Shown in pieces: positions 1-11,639 of a stretch of DNA of 64,000 bases. The notes under the pieces were generated by a model. It had not been told where the DNA came from. It did no database searches and was given only the letters and a program-made list of their open reading frames with translations. Each line of letters begins with the position of its first letter. Within the stretch, counting starts at the first letter, position 1. Source of the DNA: Morinoia aosen (Eukaryota; Arthropoda; Malacostraca; Amphipoda; Talitridae); assembly GCA_030386875.1 (NCBI GenBank), contig CM059567.1:59132020-59196019 (forward strand), written 5' to 3'. A program made the translations under genes and the position numbers.

Positions 1-262
1 TTTAAAACAGAAGAAAACGTAGGTAAGTGGCTAAAAAAACACCATCTGCAACCAACCAAGTTTAACGGCGGGTAAAGACAGCGTATCGGCAGGGTGGAAT
101 TCCCTGAGCAGAAAATACCATATCGACAGTAAATAGAGCAGAAATACCGTGAACAGTAATAGAACTGCCGCATGTGTTAGAAATAAAGAACTTACGCATT
201 TTTCAAATCTTTACGCAAAACTTTACGACAAAATGTGAAATCTAAAGTTGGGAAAGCACTCA

Positions 263-613
263 GATTAGATTAGATTAGATTAGATTATTAGTTAGTTTAA
301 GCCTCCCTATCCTCAACAAATGTTATCCAAAGGAAGAAGACACCATTTAGTATGGTGTTAAGGGAACGTGGAATCTATGCAGAAAGGGCATAGAAACAGT
401 AAGATGAGAAAGAAGATCATGAAACAAGATCAAAGTTGAAGAAGAAAGTAGTAGGTACTGAAAAACAGGACAGCAGTGAACCGAAAAAAGTTAGTCCGTA
501 ACAAAACAAAAACCTATGTTATTTTAACAAATAGAAAGCCTACCTAACCTTTAGCTCGGGCCCCCACATAGTCCCCGTGGGAGCGCTAATTCCCATAGAT
601 ACAATAGTTGTAT
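263..613 (-). mobile_element. retroposon copy 1 (TAATC-tailed family), with TSD
   Basis: Read on the minus strand the family starts CCCTCAGGGGGATACAAC and ends with (TAATC)n. This copy lacks the first bases and has five tail units. It is flanked by a 13-bp duplication, gggaaagcactca (250-262) and gggaaaacactca (614-626), one mismatch. The target-site duplication, tail microsatellite and 5' truncation all indicate target-primed reverse transcription. No ORF. Confidence 0.75.
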
Positions 614-785
614 GGGAAAACACTCATATACTACGGGATATTCCATGGAACATAAAAAATTTCCTTTGGAGCACTTCATATAAAAGAAACCTATTCGTAC
701 CCTAACAACCACACGCCTTCCTCTGCGTTAATCGCCAGGAGTGTGACCTGGGAAGAGGGTGCTCTAGAAACGAAACGATAATTTA

Positions 786-1150
786 TATTAGATTAGATGA
801 GTTAATTTAAACCTCTGTAACCCTAACAAAAGGGTTCTAAAGAGTGGAAGGCTCCATTTAGAAGCGAGTTAACGGAACGTGGAATCTATGCACTATACGT
901 GTGATCTCACACAAGATACCGTACGAAAGAAACAGCTAATTAAGAAGGAAATTTGTGAAACGAGATAACAGCTGGAGGAAACAATAGCAAAACAAATAGG
1001 ACAACAATGAAATGAAACACGATGGTCCGTAGCATAACAAAAATCCTATTGCACTTCAAGGAAAGGAAGGCCTACCAAATCTTTAGCTTCAGATCTCACA
1101 TCTTCCTTTCGCCAATTCTCATAGATACAATAACCGTATCCCCCCTGAGG
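786..1150 (-). mobile_element. retroposon copy 2
   Basis: Same 350-bp family and orientation; more diverged. It contains the shared ggaacgtggaatctatgca core and ends ccccctgagg. Flanks of copies 1 and 2 resemble each other (…gctctagaaacgaaacg against …gctctctaaaatagaaacg), so a local duplication is possible. Confidence 0.6.
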
Positions 1151-1317
1151 AGAAAGGTAGAAAGTGTTCTTTTCTAGAATCCTCACCACACATTCTCTAG
1201 AAGCGTGAAGGCAATGCTCTCTAAAATAGAAACGTTTAGATACAGATACTCGAGATGCCTCATCTATAGCGCGCTAAACTGCAAAAATACAATGCTAGAG
1301 ATAATTTTAACGCCTGA

Positions 1318-1770
1318 ACAGGTGCGCAGTCCACCAAATAACAGAAGAGGCAGGTCAACAAACAACTAAGGCAGGTGCGCAGTCCACCAAATAACAGAAG
1401 AGGCAGGTCACCAAACAACTAAGGCATGTGCGCAGTCCACCAAACAACAGCAGAGGCAGTTCACGAAACAACTAAGGCAGGTGCGCAGTTCACCAAATAA
1501 CAGCAGAGGCAGTTCACCAAACAACTAAGGCAGGTGCGCAGTTCACCAAATAACAGCAGAGGCAGTTCACCAAACAACTAAGGCAGGTGCGCAGTTCACC
1601 AAATAACAGAAGAGGCAGTTCACCAAACAACTAAGGCAGGTGCGCAGTTCACCAAATAACAGCAGAGGCAGTTCACCAAACAACTAAGGCAGGTGCGCAG
1701 TTCACCAAATAACAGCAGAGGCAGTTCACCAAACAACTAAGGCAGGTGCGCAGTTCACCAAATGACAGCA
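1318..1770. repeat. 53-bp tandem array (about 8.5 copies)
   Basis: Units begin aggcaggtgcgcagttcacc and differ at few positions; the last unit runs into a GC-rich stretch (1770-1860). Internally each unit is two related halves (gcagttcaccaaataaca / gcagttcaccaaacaact). Confidence 0.9.
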
Positions 1771-1894
1771 CGAGTTGCGGGCGCACGGTAAGCGGACACC
1801 AGAACACCGCAGCCACCGCGCGACACACCACACCCGCACCCAAGTCTGGCACAAGCTCCCTGGCCTGGATGTCTTGAGTTTATTACCATGCTTA

Positions 1895-2296
1895 TAGATT
1901 AGATTATATGTTAGTTCAAACCTGCCTAACCACTACAATAAAAAAAACGTATCAAAAAGAGGAAGGAGAAAGGCACCATTTAGAATAGAGATAGAGGAAT
2001 GCGGAATCTATGCAGAAGGGGCATAGAAACAGTAAGTTGAGAAGGAAGTTCATGAAACGAGATAAACGCTTAAGAAGAAAGTAATGGGTGCTGAAAAACC
2101 AGACAGCAGTGAACAGATAAAAAGATGGTTCGTAACAAAACAAAAATCTATTCTTTTTCAACATTTAAGAAAATGCGTGTTTAAATTGTTTAATTCTATT
2201 TAAGAAAATGCATGTTTAAAGATCTGCACGAGACCTCGCATTTAACCCATGGGAGCGTTCCTACTCACCAGTAGAAAAGTTGTATCCCTTGAGGGA
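1895..2296 (-). mobile_element. retroposon copy 3
   Basis: Family core at 1950-2160 with an agattagatta tail. The head (catgggagcg…gttgtatcccttgaggga) is separated by a short AT-rich duplication (ttaagaaaatgc twice, 2165-2215). Confidence 0.6.
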
Positions 2297-2413
2297 GGAC
2301 ATAACTATATCAAACAAGAAAATTCACCAGCAAATATAATAGCAAAAATGACGTTTCTGGTACAACCAGGACAAGACGTTGAGGACGTATACATACAGCA
2401 GGTTTTCACTGAC

Positions 2414-2641
2414 TTAAACACATATCCTGCGAAGTGACCCACCGGTGGTCACTTTAAGTGATTTTCATAGTGCTTCCGACCCACCTGCAGTCACTTACTC
2501 ATATTTTATTAATACTTAATGAAAGCTAAGTGAAGGCCCGATCAAGTAAACGTTTGCTATTTTCAAAGTGGATTACCATTGACTTTAAATTTGAATTGAA
2601 TATTGAGCTTCAGTTTAACCCATCGCAGTTAACGCGTTAGG
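2414..2641. mobile_element. piggyBac-like MITE (copy 1)
   Basis: Starts at TTAA (2414) and contains cccaccggtggtcac. It ends near gcagttaacgcgttag. Shares the whole layout with the copies at 29671 and 40046. No transposase. Confidence 0.45.
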
Positions 2642-3662
2642 TCACTGAGCAGATCACGACAAACACGCCAAGATAAACTTGTCACGCGTCAGCTTCGAAT
2701 TTCATTCCAGCGGCAAGCCTCAATTGGATCAGAGAAAATTCGTGATATGATAAACAGGGTTTGGATCGAGCAGACTAGAGCGCTGAAATAGCTGGTTAAG
2801 AAGCTCTTGTTAATGATGAGTAGTAACTACTTAGTGAATACAACCCAATCGTGATATTTGTAATGTAACAGTGGATTACGCACGTGAATTCAGTAAGCAA
2901 AGGTAATAACTAACGCGTCCGAAAGCCAATGAAGTTCTACCCCGTCAATTAAACCAGGCTCGAGTGTATTCAGCTCACATTCACGTATTCAATTGCAAAA
3001 TTGTTACATTCTAGCGCCCTGGGGAAAATTTCTCTCAAAGCCTAAGAAAAACACGATAAGTAATGTTTGTATCTTGCCCTCACAAGTTGTTTAAGGAAAT
3101 ACGGGATCAGTGAGATTCGTTGCCTACTTCACTCAGTTGCTGCAACTTGACTTCTACTTAGCCGCGTTGCACACAACCATGCTGAGCTTCTACGAGGCTG
3201 CCCTGACTTGAGAGCATACATGCGCACACTGACTTAAATGCATACATGTGTATCCTGACTGAAATGCGTACATTGACATGTGCGTACAAGAAGCTCCAAG
3301 CATGAGATAAGTCCTAGCAGTTTGCTTTATGACAGAGTTACTTTTCGTAAATCTGACGCGTATAGAGCGGCTTGGCATTGGTCGAGAAATAATCAGACAC
3401 AACTAATAAATCTCATAAGAAATCAAACATCTCAGTAATATCATAAGCCATCTGAAATCTCAGAAATCTCATTCGAAAAAATCAGACCTACGTTTAATGA
3501 CATCATTTGTGACTTGTAATTAAAAGGCCGCTTACATGAAGAACATGTAAGCAACAGACATCAGATCACGTCCTGAAGCAACGTAGAAACCCGCCGTAAA
3601 GGTGAACAAAAACCGACTACTCATCGTTACTAAAAAAGCTAAGTGGAACATGAATTTTTGTT

Positions 3663-4010
3663 AAGATTAAACTAGATTAAATGTTAGTTTAAAGCCTACT
3701 TAACTGCAACATATTGATTCCAAAGAGAGGAAGAGGAAGGCACCCTTCAGTATGGGGATACGAGAAGGCGGAATCTATGCTCAAGGTGCATAAAAATTAT
3801 AAGTAGAGAAAAAAGTTCATGAAACAAGATTAAAATTGAAGAAAAAAGTAGTAGATGCTGTAAAACAACACACCAGCGACCCGAAAAAACAAACGTCATT
3901 AAAAAACGAAAAAACACTTTTCAATTTCAACAAAAGGATCTCACACCCGTAAGCTTAGGACCTCGCATATTCTCTTGGAAGTGTTAATCAAATCTTTATC
4001 AAACGAGGGA
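3663..4010 (-). mobile_element. retroposon copy 4
   Basis: Diverged copy with the gttagtttaaagcc tail junction, the gcggaatctatgc core and a degraded head. Same orientation as the others. Confidence 0.55.
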
Positions 4011-4239
4011 ACAGACCTCGAGCTGAAGAACCCTATAGCAGCGACGGATGTTGAGTTCACCACAATACGAGCGTGACAACATCCTTTAGCGTCCGCATTT
4101 GATGCTCGTATTGTAACCCCCGTCACTCGACTGGCTCCGGCATCAGGTTGTCACCGACATCATACTGAGGAGTAACTGCCACTCGGCAGAGAATTTCGAA
4201 GAAATTTTGGGGGAAGGTATCAAGAAATACGATATGTTT

Positions 4240-4520
4240 ACACATTGACTACGTTTGTACGGTCGCTTCGATTGGTTCGGTTGGGTTGTGAGTAGCAGAA
4301 TTGAAAAATGTACTGTACAACACCTAAAATCGATTTTGAAAAAGGCAGTAAAGTAATTGAAATGCAATACATTTATGCCGGTGTGCAAATGAGCAATATA
4401 CCTCGTGGTACGCAAATGTCCCAAAACGTGGTCAACGTGTTAAGGCAATTTCCGAAAGAGGATCGTCCTGGCATTGAAGGGTTGAAGCGACTGCTGCACA
4501 CGATGCCTATGTTAATTTGA
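4240..4520. repeat. dispersed repeat, copy 1 (partner at 58905)
   Basis: Shares ggtt(c)ggttgggttgtgagtagcag and atttatgccggtg-gcaaatgagcaatata with 58905-59205 in the same order and spacing type. Family unknown. The 70-residue open frame over it is not conserved in the partner, so I do not call a gene. Confidence 0.5.
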
Positions 4521-4571
4521 GCGACGACCTGGACGTTTGCGTCGAGGGAATTTTATCGAACTCTGTTCTCT

Positions 4572-4690
4572 GATCGTAGGAACGATCATGTCTATGTTCA
4601 CTTGCGCTTGGCACTCATAGGAATGATCATGTCTATGTCCACTTGCGCATGCCACTCATAGGAATGATCATATCCATGTTTACTTTAGTT
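4572..4690. repeat. 48-bp repeat, 2.5 copies
   Basis: Three blocks of gatcatgtctatgttcactt separated by actcataggaatgatca. Confidence 0.75.
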
Positions 4691-4871
4691 TGGGTGCATT
4701 TCGTGATTTCTTACCCCTAAGATGAGGCTCCGAGACATCAGCGGGCCGGAGGTTTCATTATGTTTCTTTTTCGTTACCTGAATTATAAAGATGAAAAAAT
4801 GAACTAAGCTTGATTATGTAATGATAAAACATAAGGTTCCCTGTCCACCTTACGCATCGTTAACGCCATTA

Positions 4872-5216
4872 GTCATTAGTTTTAGCCACCCTACCCAGCA
4901 ACAAATGCGATCCAAAGAGAGGAAGGAGGAAGGCACCATTTAGTATAGAGTTAAGGGAACGCGGAATCTATGCAGAAAGGCATAGAAACAGTGAGTTGTG
5001 AAAGAAGATCATGAAACAAGACCAAAGTTGAAGAGGAAAGTACTAGGTGATGAAGAACAGGACAGCAGTGAACCGAAAAAAACTGGTCCGAAAACATAAC
5101 AAAAACATTTTATTTCAACAAAAAGAAGGCCTACCTAACTCTCAGCTCGGGCCCTCACATTGTCCCCCTGGGAGCGCCAATTCCTATAGATACAATAATT
5201 GTATCCCCCTGAGGGG
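4872..5216 (-). mobile_element. retroposon copy 5, with TSD
   Basis: Nearly full-length copy ending ccccctgagggg on the plus strand. Flanked by cgttaacgccatta (4858-4871) and cgtttatgccatta (5217-5230), a 14-bp duplication with two mismatches. No ORF of interest; the small open frames are accidental. Confidence 0.72.
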
Positions 5217-5295
5217 CGTTTATGCCATTAAGAAAGAAAAATAAATAGAAATAAAATACAATTATGCTTTTTCTTTCATTCACTGTGCGTAGATT

Positions 5296-5636
5296 AAATA
5301 AGCTTGTTTTGACCTCATATCCACAATGAAAGTGTTCCGACGAGAAAAAAGAGGAAGGCACCGTTTAGTTTGTCTTTAAGGAAACGGAAAATCAATGTAA
5401 AAGTTGTGTCCCCACACCTTGCGTAAAAAACAGCAAGCTTGGAAGAAGTTTATGAAACGAGGTAAGAGTTAAAGGCGAAAACAAGACGCACTGAAAAAAG
5501 GATAGTGCTGATTGAAAAAAAATCTGTCATGAAACAAAAACCTGTTCTATTTCAATAAAATTAAAGTATGCCAACTTAATCTTCAGCTCGGGACCTCACA
5601 TGTTCCCACTGAGAGCGCTAGCTCCTATGAATGAAA
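5296..5636 (-). mobile_element. retroposon copy 6 (old)
   Basis: Diverged copy directly following copy 5, with the longer cagaag/ttgtgtccccacacc variant of the core. Its head end runs straight into the 26-bp array starting at 5637. Confidence 0.45.
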
Positions 5637-6010
5637 TATTGGAATCAGCGTGAGGGTTTAATATTGGAATCAGCTTGAGGGGTTTATTATTGGAATCAGT
5701 GTGAGGGGTTTTATATTGGAATCAGCGTAAGGGGTTTTATATTGGAATCAGCGTAAGGGGTTTTATATTGGAATCAGCGTAAGGGGTTTTATATTGGAAT
5801 CAGCGTAAGGGGTTTTATATTGGAATCAACGTAAGGGGTTTTATATTGGAATCAGCGTTAGGGGTTTAATATTGGAACCAGCGTGAGGGGTTTAATATTG
5901 GAATCAGCGTGAGGGGTTGAATATTGGAATCAGCCTGAGGGGTTTAATATTGGAATCAGCGTGAGGGGTTTAACATTGGAATCAGCGTGAGGGGTTTAAT
6001 ATTGGAATCA
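5637..6010. repeat. 26-bp tandem array (about 14 copies)
   Basis: Unit ggggtttaatattggaatca followed by gcgtga. The central copies share gtaagggg, the outer copies gtgagggg, showing local spread of a variant. Confidence 0.92.
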
Positions 6011-6034
6011 TAATTTTTACAGTCATATTTAGGT

Positions 6035-6300
6035 AACTTGAGACTCCTTACTCACTACACAAAACAATCTCACGTAAGTGAAGAGAAGAGACTATCTGGT
6101 TTGGTGAGAAGAAAACGAGGAATTTATGTACAAACTGTGTTCCCATAAAGGATATCCCACGCACAGAAGTTAGGAATGAAGAGGATAAAAAGAAAAAAAA
6201 AATAACACAGAACATAAAAAAATTGAAAGAAGTAGAGTAGCCGAGAAAGATTCATGTCCCGCAGGCCTATCTGTAGCTGAGGTAGCCCTAAAAGTATTTT
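6035..6300 (-). mobile_element. retroposon copy 7 (very old fragment)
   Basis: Shares ggaatttatgtacaaactgtgttcccataaagg-type sequence with the variant core seen in copies 12 and 13; heavily diverged, boundaries uncertain. Confidence 0.35.
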
Positions 6301-6465
6301 TAACAAAAACACAATGGTAAAAACTTGCTGGTATGAAGTAACAATCTTCTTGAAAAAAGAGTTCAATATAATAAAATTTTCTACGCATCATTGCTGCTGC
6401 TTTCAAACAAGAGTCGTGAATCACCAGAAGCTCAACGGTTGACTGCAATGTAATTAAAAATTTAT

Positions 6466-6825
6466 CCATAATGAAAGTTTCAATTAATAATTATAATAAT
6501 TGTAGCGTAATTACTGCTGACATTCAATACGTTTTCTAATATTACAAATTTATCTATAATAATAGTTTCAATTAATAATTGTATCGTAATTGCAGCTGAT
6601 ATTCAATAAGTTTTCTACAATTACAAATTTATTTATAATAATAGTTTCAATTAATAATTGTATCGTAATTACGGTTGATATTCAATAAGTTTTCTACAAT
6701 TAAAATTTTATCCAAAATAATAATAAAAATAATAATAATTTGAATTAATAATTGTACCGAAATCACTGCTGTTATTCAATGAGTTTCCTACAATTAAAAA
6801 TTTACCAATAATAATAGTTTCAATA
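6466..6825. repeat. about 90-bp AT-rich array, four degenerate copies
   Basis: Repeated aatagtttcaattaataatt, tgtatcgtaatt, attcaataagttttctacaa in the same order. Confidence 0.75.
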
Positions 6826-7054
6826 GGACTACTTTAACTAGGACCATATTATACGCTAGGTGATTTAGTTCGAACTACAATAAAAAAATCTCCAAAGACC
6901 ATCACGAAACTTGGCACACAACACGAACAAGCAAATTCTAATGATGTTTTAAATCGCTCAATAAAGCACCGCTTCATAAAGCACAAGACGCACCAAAAAT
7001 GTACTAAACCACATCACAGTCCGTGGATTATGGCCATGACGTAGAATTTCCCGA

Positions 7055-7470
7055 GGCTCCCTCACAAATCCTGCCTCACAGAGCGCCGCCTCACACACTG
7101 CCTCACAGGAATGCCGCCTCACACCGACTGCCTTACAATCCTGCCTCACAGGAGCGCTGCCTCACAAGAACACCGCCTCACACACTACCTGCCTCACAGA
7201 GCACTGCCTCAAACGGCTGGCCTCACGAGCGTACTTCACATTCCGCCTCACAGAGAGCCGCCTCACACTGACTACCTCACGAGGCCTGAATCACGATCCA
7301 GCTTCATACACCTCCTCACGAGTTTTCCTCACACAGCGCCACCTCACAAGGCCCGCCTCACGAGCCTGCTTCACACAGTCCGCCTCACGAGCTTGCCTCA
7401 CACAGCGCCACCTCACAAGGCCCGCCTCACGAGCCTGCCTCACACAGTACGCCTCACCGCCTCCCGCCAC
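7055..7470. repeat. GC-rich gcctcaca minisatellite
   Basis: Variable-length units built on gcctcaca/gcctcacgag. Open frames on both strands are a result of the repeat. Followed after a short unique stretch by the 16-bp array. Confidence 0.85.
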
Positions 7471-7543
7471 AAGGAGCCGCGCAAGACTGCCTGCCTCGCA
7501 GCAGCGGCCGCGTCTTGAGCCTCGCTGGCGCTGCCCCAGTCCT

Positions 7544-8360
7544 GTTTGGCAGGTCATCTCTTGACGGGTCAATCTCTTGACAGGTTAGTCTTTTGACAGG
7601 TCAATCTCTTGGCAGGTCAGCTCTTTGGCAGGTCAGCTCTTTGGCAGGTCAATCTCTTGACAGGTTAGTCTTTTGACAGGTTACCTGCTTGACAGGTTAG
7701 TCTTTTGACAGGTTACCTGCTTGACAGGTCAATCTCTTGGCAGGTCAGCTCTTTGGCAGGTCAGCTCTTTGGCAGGTCAATCTCTTGACAGGTTAGTCTT
7801 TTGACAGGTCAATCTCTTGGCAGGTCAGCTCTTTGGCAGGTCAGCTCTTTGGCAGGTCAATCTCTTGGCAGGTCAATCTTATGACAGGTCAATCTTTCGA
7901 CAGGTCAATCTCTTGACAGGTCAATCTCATGACAGGTCAATCTTTCGACAGGTCAATCTTTCGACAGGTCAATCTTTCGACAGGTCAATCTTTCGACAGG
8001 TCAATCTTTCGACAGGTCAATCTTTTGACAGGTAAATCTCTTGGCAGGTCAATCTCTTGGCAGGTCAATCTCTTGACAGGTCAATATCTTGACAGGTCAA
8101 TCTCTTGGCAGGTCAATCTCTTGACAGGCCAATCTCTTGGCAGGTCAGCTGTTTGGCAGATCAATCTCTTGACAGGTCAATTTCTTGACAGGTAAATCTC
8201 TTGGCAGGTCAATCTCTTGGCAGGTCAATCTCTTGACAGGTCAATATCTTGACAGGTCAATCTCTTGACAGGTCAATCTCTTGACAGGTCAATCTCTTGG
8301 CAGGTCAGCTGTTTGGTAGATCAATCTCTTGACAGGTCAATATCTTGACAGTTCAGTCAC
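7544..8360. repeat. 16-bp tandem array (about 50 copies)
   Basis: Unit TTGACAGGTCAATCTC with variants (tttggcaggtcagctc, ttcgacaggtcaatct). Each common unit holds the palindrome TTGAC-AG-GTCAA and an AGGTCA half-site. The open frames of 70-90 residues here are repeat translation. Confidence 0.95.
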
Positions 8361-8847
8361 GTGACAAACGATAGAAATAAAATCATCTACTGAACACACC
8401 TATTCTTTCCAAGCTCGGTGCGCGTAAAATGAAAAAAACGTGAGAAGTAAGACATTCCAGTGACATCCCGTTGGAGACGCTGTAATTAGCGCTCCTGTCA
8501 TTAGCTCACGTTGGGTGGAATGAAAATGGAGGTTACAAGTTTCACTCGATCGAATTCATTTAGGCAAAGAAAAAGGCCTTTCATTGATTCTGATTAAGTT
8601 ATGCGAATATTTTACAAAAGCCTTTAAAATTGAGTTTCAGTCAGTGAAAGAACTGCTCAGGAAAAAAGAAAGTCTCATGCTATGTATAGAAGATGACATC
8701 CTATGAATCCGAATGCAACGCCAGAGGCAAAAAAATATATTAATGCAGTCTATCTGATGCACGAGTATGATCATTTTCAGCCCGTAAACTTGTGAAGCGA
8801 GATTACGGGATTTATACAGTCAGTCGGTCGTACGATGCCAGCCATCG

Positions 8848-10459
8848 GGATTTGTAGTCAATGTGTAGTCTGACGGGAGAGACTGGTATTTATGTCATCA
8901 GAAGGTCGTCTGACTGGAGAGCCTGGTATTTATGTCATCAGAAGGTCGTCTGACGGGAGAGCCTGGTATTTATGTCATCAGAAGGTCGTCTGACGGGAGA
9001 GACTGGGATTTATGTAATCAGAAGGTCGTCTGGCGGAAGAGACTGGGATTTATGTCATCAGAAGGTCGTCTGACGGTAGACTGGTATTTATATAATCAGA
9101 AGGTCGTCTGACGGTAAACTGGTATTTACATAATCAGAAGGTCGTCTGACGGTAAACTGGTATTTATATAATCAGAAGGTCGTCTGACGGGAGAGCCTGG
9201 TATTGATGTAATCAGAAGGCCGTCTGACGGTAGAGACTGGGATTTATGTAATCGGAAGGTCGTCTGACGGGAGAGCCTGGTATTTATGTAATCAGAAGGT
9301 CGTCTGACGGTAGAGACTGGTATTTATGTAATCAGAAGGCCGTCTGACGGTAGAGACTGGTATTTATGTAATCAGAAGGCCGTCTGACGGTAGAGACTGG
9401 TATTTATGTAATCAGAAGGTCGTCTGACGGTAGAGACTGGTATTTATGTAATCGGAAGGTCGTCTGACGGGAGAGACTGGGATTTATGTCATCAGAAAGT
9501 TGTCTGACGGTAGAGACTAGGATTTATATAATCAGAAGGTCGTCTGACGGGAGAGCCTGGTATTTATGTTATCAGAAGGTCGTCTGACGGTAGAGACTGG
9601 TATTTATGTAATCAGAAGGCCGTCTGACGGTAGAGACTGGTATTTATGTAATCAGAAGGCCGTCTGACGGTAGAGACTGGTATTTATGTAATCAGAAGGT
9701 CGTCTGACGGTAGAGACTGGTATTTATGTAATCGGAAGGTCGTCTGACGGGAGAGACTGGGATTTATGTCATCAGAAAGTCGTCTGACGGTAGAGACTAG
9801 GATTTATATAATCAGAAGGTCGTCTGACGGGAGAGCCTGGTATTTATGTTATCAGAAGGTCGTCTGACGGTAGAGACTGGTATTTATGTAATCAGAAAGT
9901 CGCCTGACTGTAGAGACTGGTATTTATGTAATCAGAAGGCCGTCTGACGGTAGAGACTGGGATTTATGTCATCAGAAGGTCGTCTGACGGGAGAGCCTGG
10001 TATTTATGTAATCAGAAGGTCGTCTGACGGTAGAGACTGGTATTTATGTAATCAGAAGGCCGTCTGACGGTAGAGACTGGTATTTATGTAATCAGAAGGC
10101 CGTCTGACGGTAGAGACTGGTATTTATGTAATCAGAAGGTCGTCTGACGGTAGAGACTGGTATTTATGTAATCGGAAGGTCGTCTGACGGGAGAGACTGG
10201 GATTTATGTCATCAGAAAGTCGTCTGACGGTAGAGACTAGGATTTATATAATCAGAAGGTCGTCTGACGGGAGAGCCTGGTATTTATGTAATCAGAAGGT
10301 CGTCTGACGGTAGAGACTGGTATTTATGTAATCAGAAGGCCGTCTGACGGTAGAGACTGGTATTTATGTAATCAGAAAGTCGTCTGACGGTAGAGGCTAG
10401 GATTTATATAATCAGCAGGTCGTCTGACGGGAGAGACTGGAATTTATAATCAGAAGTCG
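8848..10459. repeat. 40-bp tandem array (about 40 copies) with higher-order repeats
   Basis: Unit gtcgtctgacggtagagact then ggtatttatgtaatcagaag. Blocks of seven units repeat at 280 bp (for example 9421 and 9701). The longest tandem array in the window. Confidence 0.95.
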
Positions 10460-10620
10460 ACTAGAACGAAATAGCGGAATTCACCCATCGACTTTCCAAC
10501 GTAAATAAAGAAAAAAAATTGACAAAAAATACTGAATTTCCAATGAGGACGACGCGTTTCATGAGGCGTAGATGCCGTTAATTAATTAAAAGAAAGCGTT
10601 GGGGCGAAATTATTTTAGAC

Positions 10621-10696
10621 CTAGGCAATCGCGGCGGGATGAGGCCAGTCAATTCGGCCTGGGCTATAAATGGACCCGGCAAAGTCAAGGTCAAGG
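10621..10696 (-). CDS. possible further CAP exon or alternative 3' end (weak)
   Basis: A GC-rich island of about 120 bp in AT-rich intron. On the minus strand an acceptor ttcctggcag at 10697 would continue exon 9 in phase (CG plus C), reading RLDLDFAGSIYSPGRIDWPH, then PAAIA and a stop. It has no recognised domain and no polyadenylation signal that I can point to. The same block on the plus strand has a TATA-like ctataaatgg and a TCAAGGTCA nuclear-receptor site, so it may be regulatory instead. Confidence 0.2.
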
Positions 10697-10737
10697 CTGC
10701 CAGGAAGCAGCGCAGGTACCTCACGACACTAAATCTA

Positions 10738-11310
10738 AACAAAACGGCACGAGGAAGCGCTTTTATTAGGACACATTGCGTGAAGCTTTCTTACGCAACC
10801 GGCTCGTGCGAATTCAGAATTCTCAAGTAAATAAGAAAGGAAAGTGTGCGTAAATCGACCAGTAACAATGCTAAACAATACGGCACGGGAAAACGTTTTT
10901 TTTTTAGGACACATTTTGTGAAGCTTTCTAGCGCGACCAGATTGTACGAATTTAGAATTCTAAAGCAAGTGAACAAGGAAAGTGTCTATAAATCGACGAG
11001 TATCAATAGCTTCAAAACAGAACGTCATGAGATTGCGCTTTTAGTGTAACAATGTGTTAAGCTTCTGTTACGCTACCTTCCACGTACGAATTCATAGCCC
11101 TTAAATGAATGAATAAATGGGAAAGTGTGTCTGTATACTGAAAGGTATCAATATTGTATGTTCCTAACAAAAGGCCTTGAAATTTCGTTTCTATTATTGC
11201 TGAATTTGTGATGCTCTTTTTCGCAACCGGGCACGTAAGAATAGGTGATCTTTAAGCAATAAAAAAGAGAAACTAGGCATAAATAATAAAAGGCTTCAAT
11301 ATTTACTCCC
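10738..11310. repeat. about 135-145 bp array, four copies, decaying left to right
   Basis: Each copy has acattgtgaagctttct-like, cgaatt(c/t)agaattct and gaaagtgt-taaatcga blocks. Copies 1 and 2 are close, 3 and 4 progressively worse. Confidence 0.6.
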
Positions 11311-11400
11311 TATTAAAAATTAAATCTTCCTTAATTTATTAATAGTATGACAAAATTAAACACGTAATGACCCCGAAACTGCAAAATGCGCGTGCGGTAA

Positions 11401-11635
11401 AAAACGTCGAGCAAAACGGACGAGAAATCTACGGGAACGGCGGGTACGTCGAGAAATCTGCGGGAGTTAGAAAACGTCGAGCAAAACGGACGAGAAATCT
11501 ACGGGAACGGCGGGAACGTCGAGAAATCTGCTGGAGTTAGAAAACGTCGAGCAAAACGGACGAGAAATCTACGGGAACGGCGGGAACGTCGAGAAATCTG
11601 CGGGAGTTAGAACAACGTTGAGCAAAACGGACGAG
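11401..11635. repeat. 70-bp tandem array (3.3 copies)
   Basis: Unit aacgtcgagcaaaacggacg ... cgggagttag; contains an internal half repeat (gtcgagaaatct / gacgagaaatct). Confidence 0.88.
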
Positions 11636-11639
11636 CTGC

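Noticed and set aside
7817-8195. Open frames of 72-88 codons with DRSIFRQVNLSTGQ repeats
   Set aside because: Translation of the 16-bp array, which lacks stop codons in this strand; no start context, splice sites or known family.
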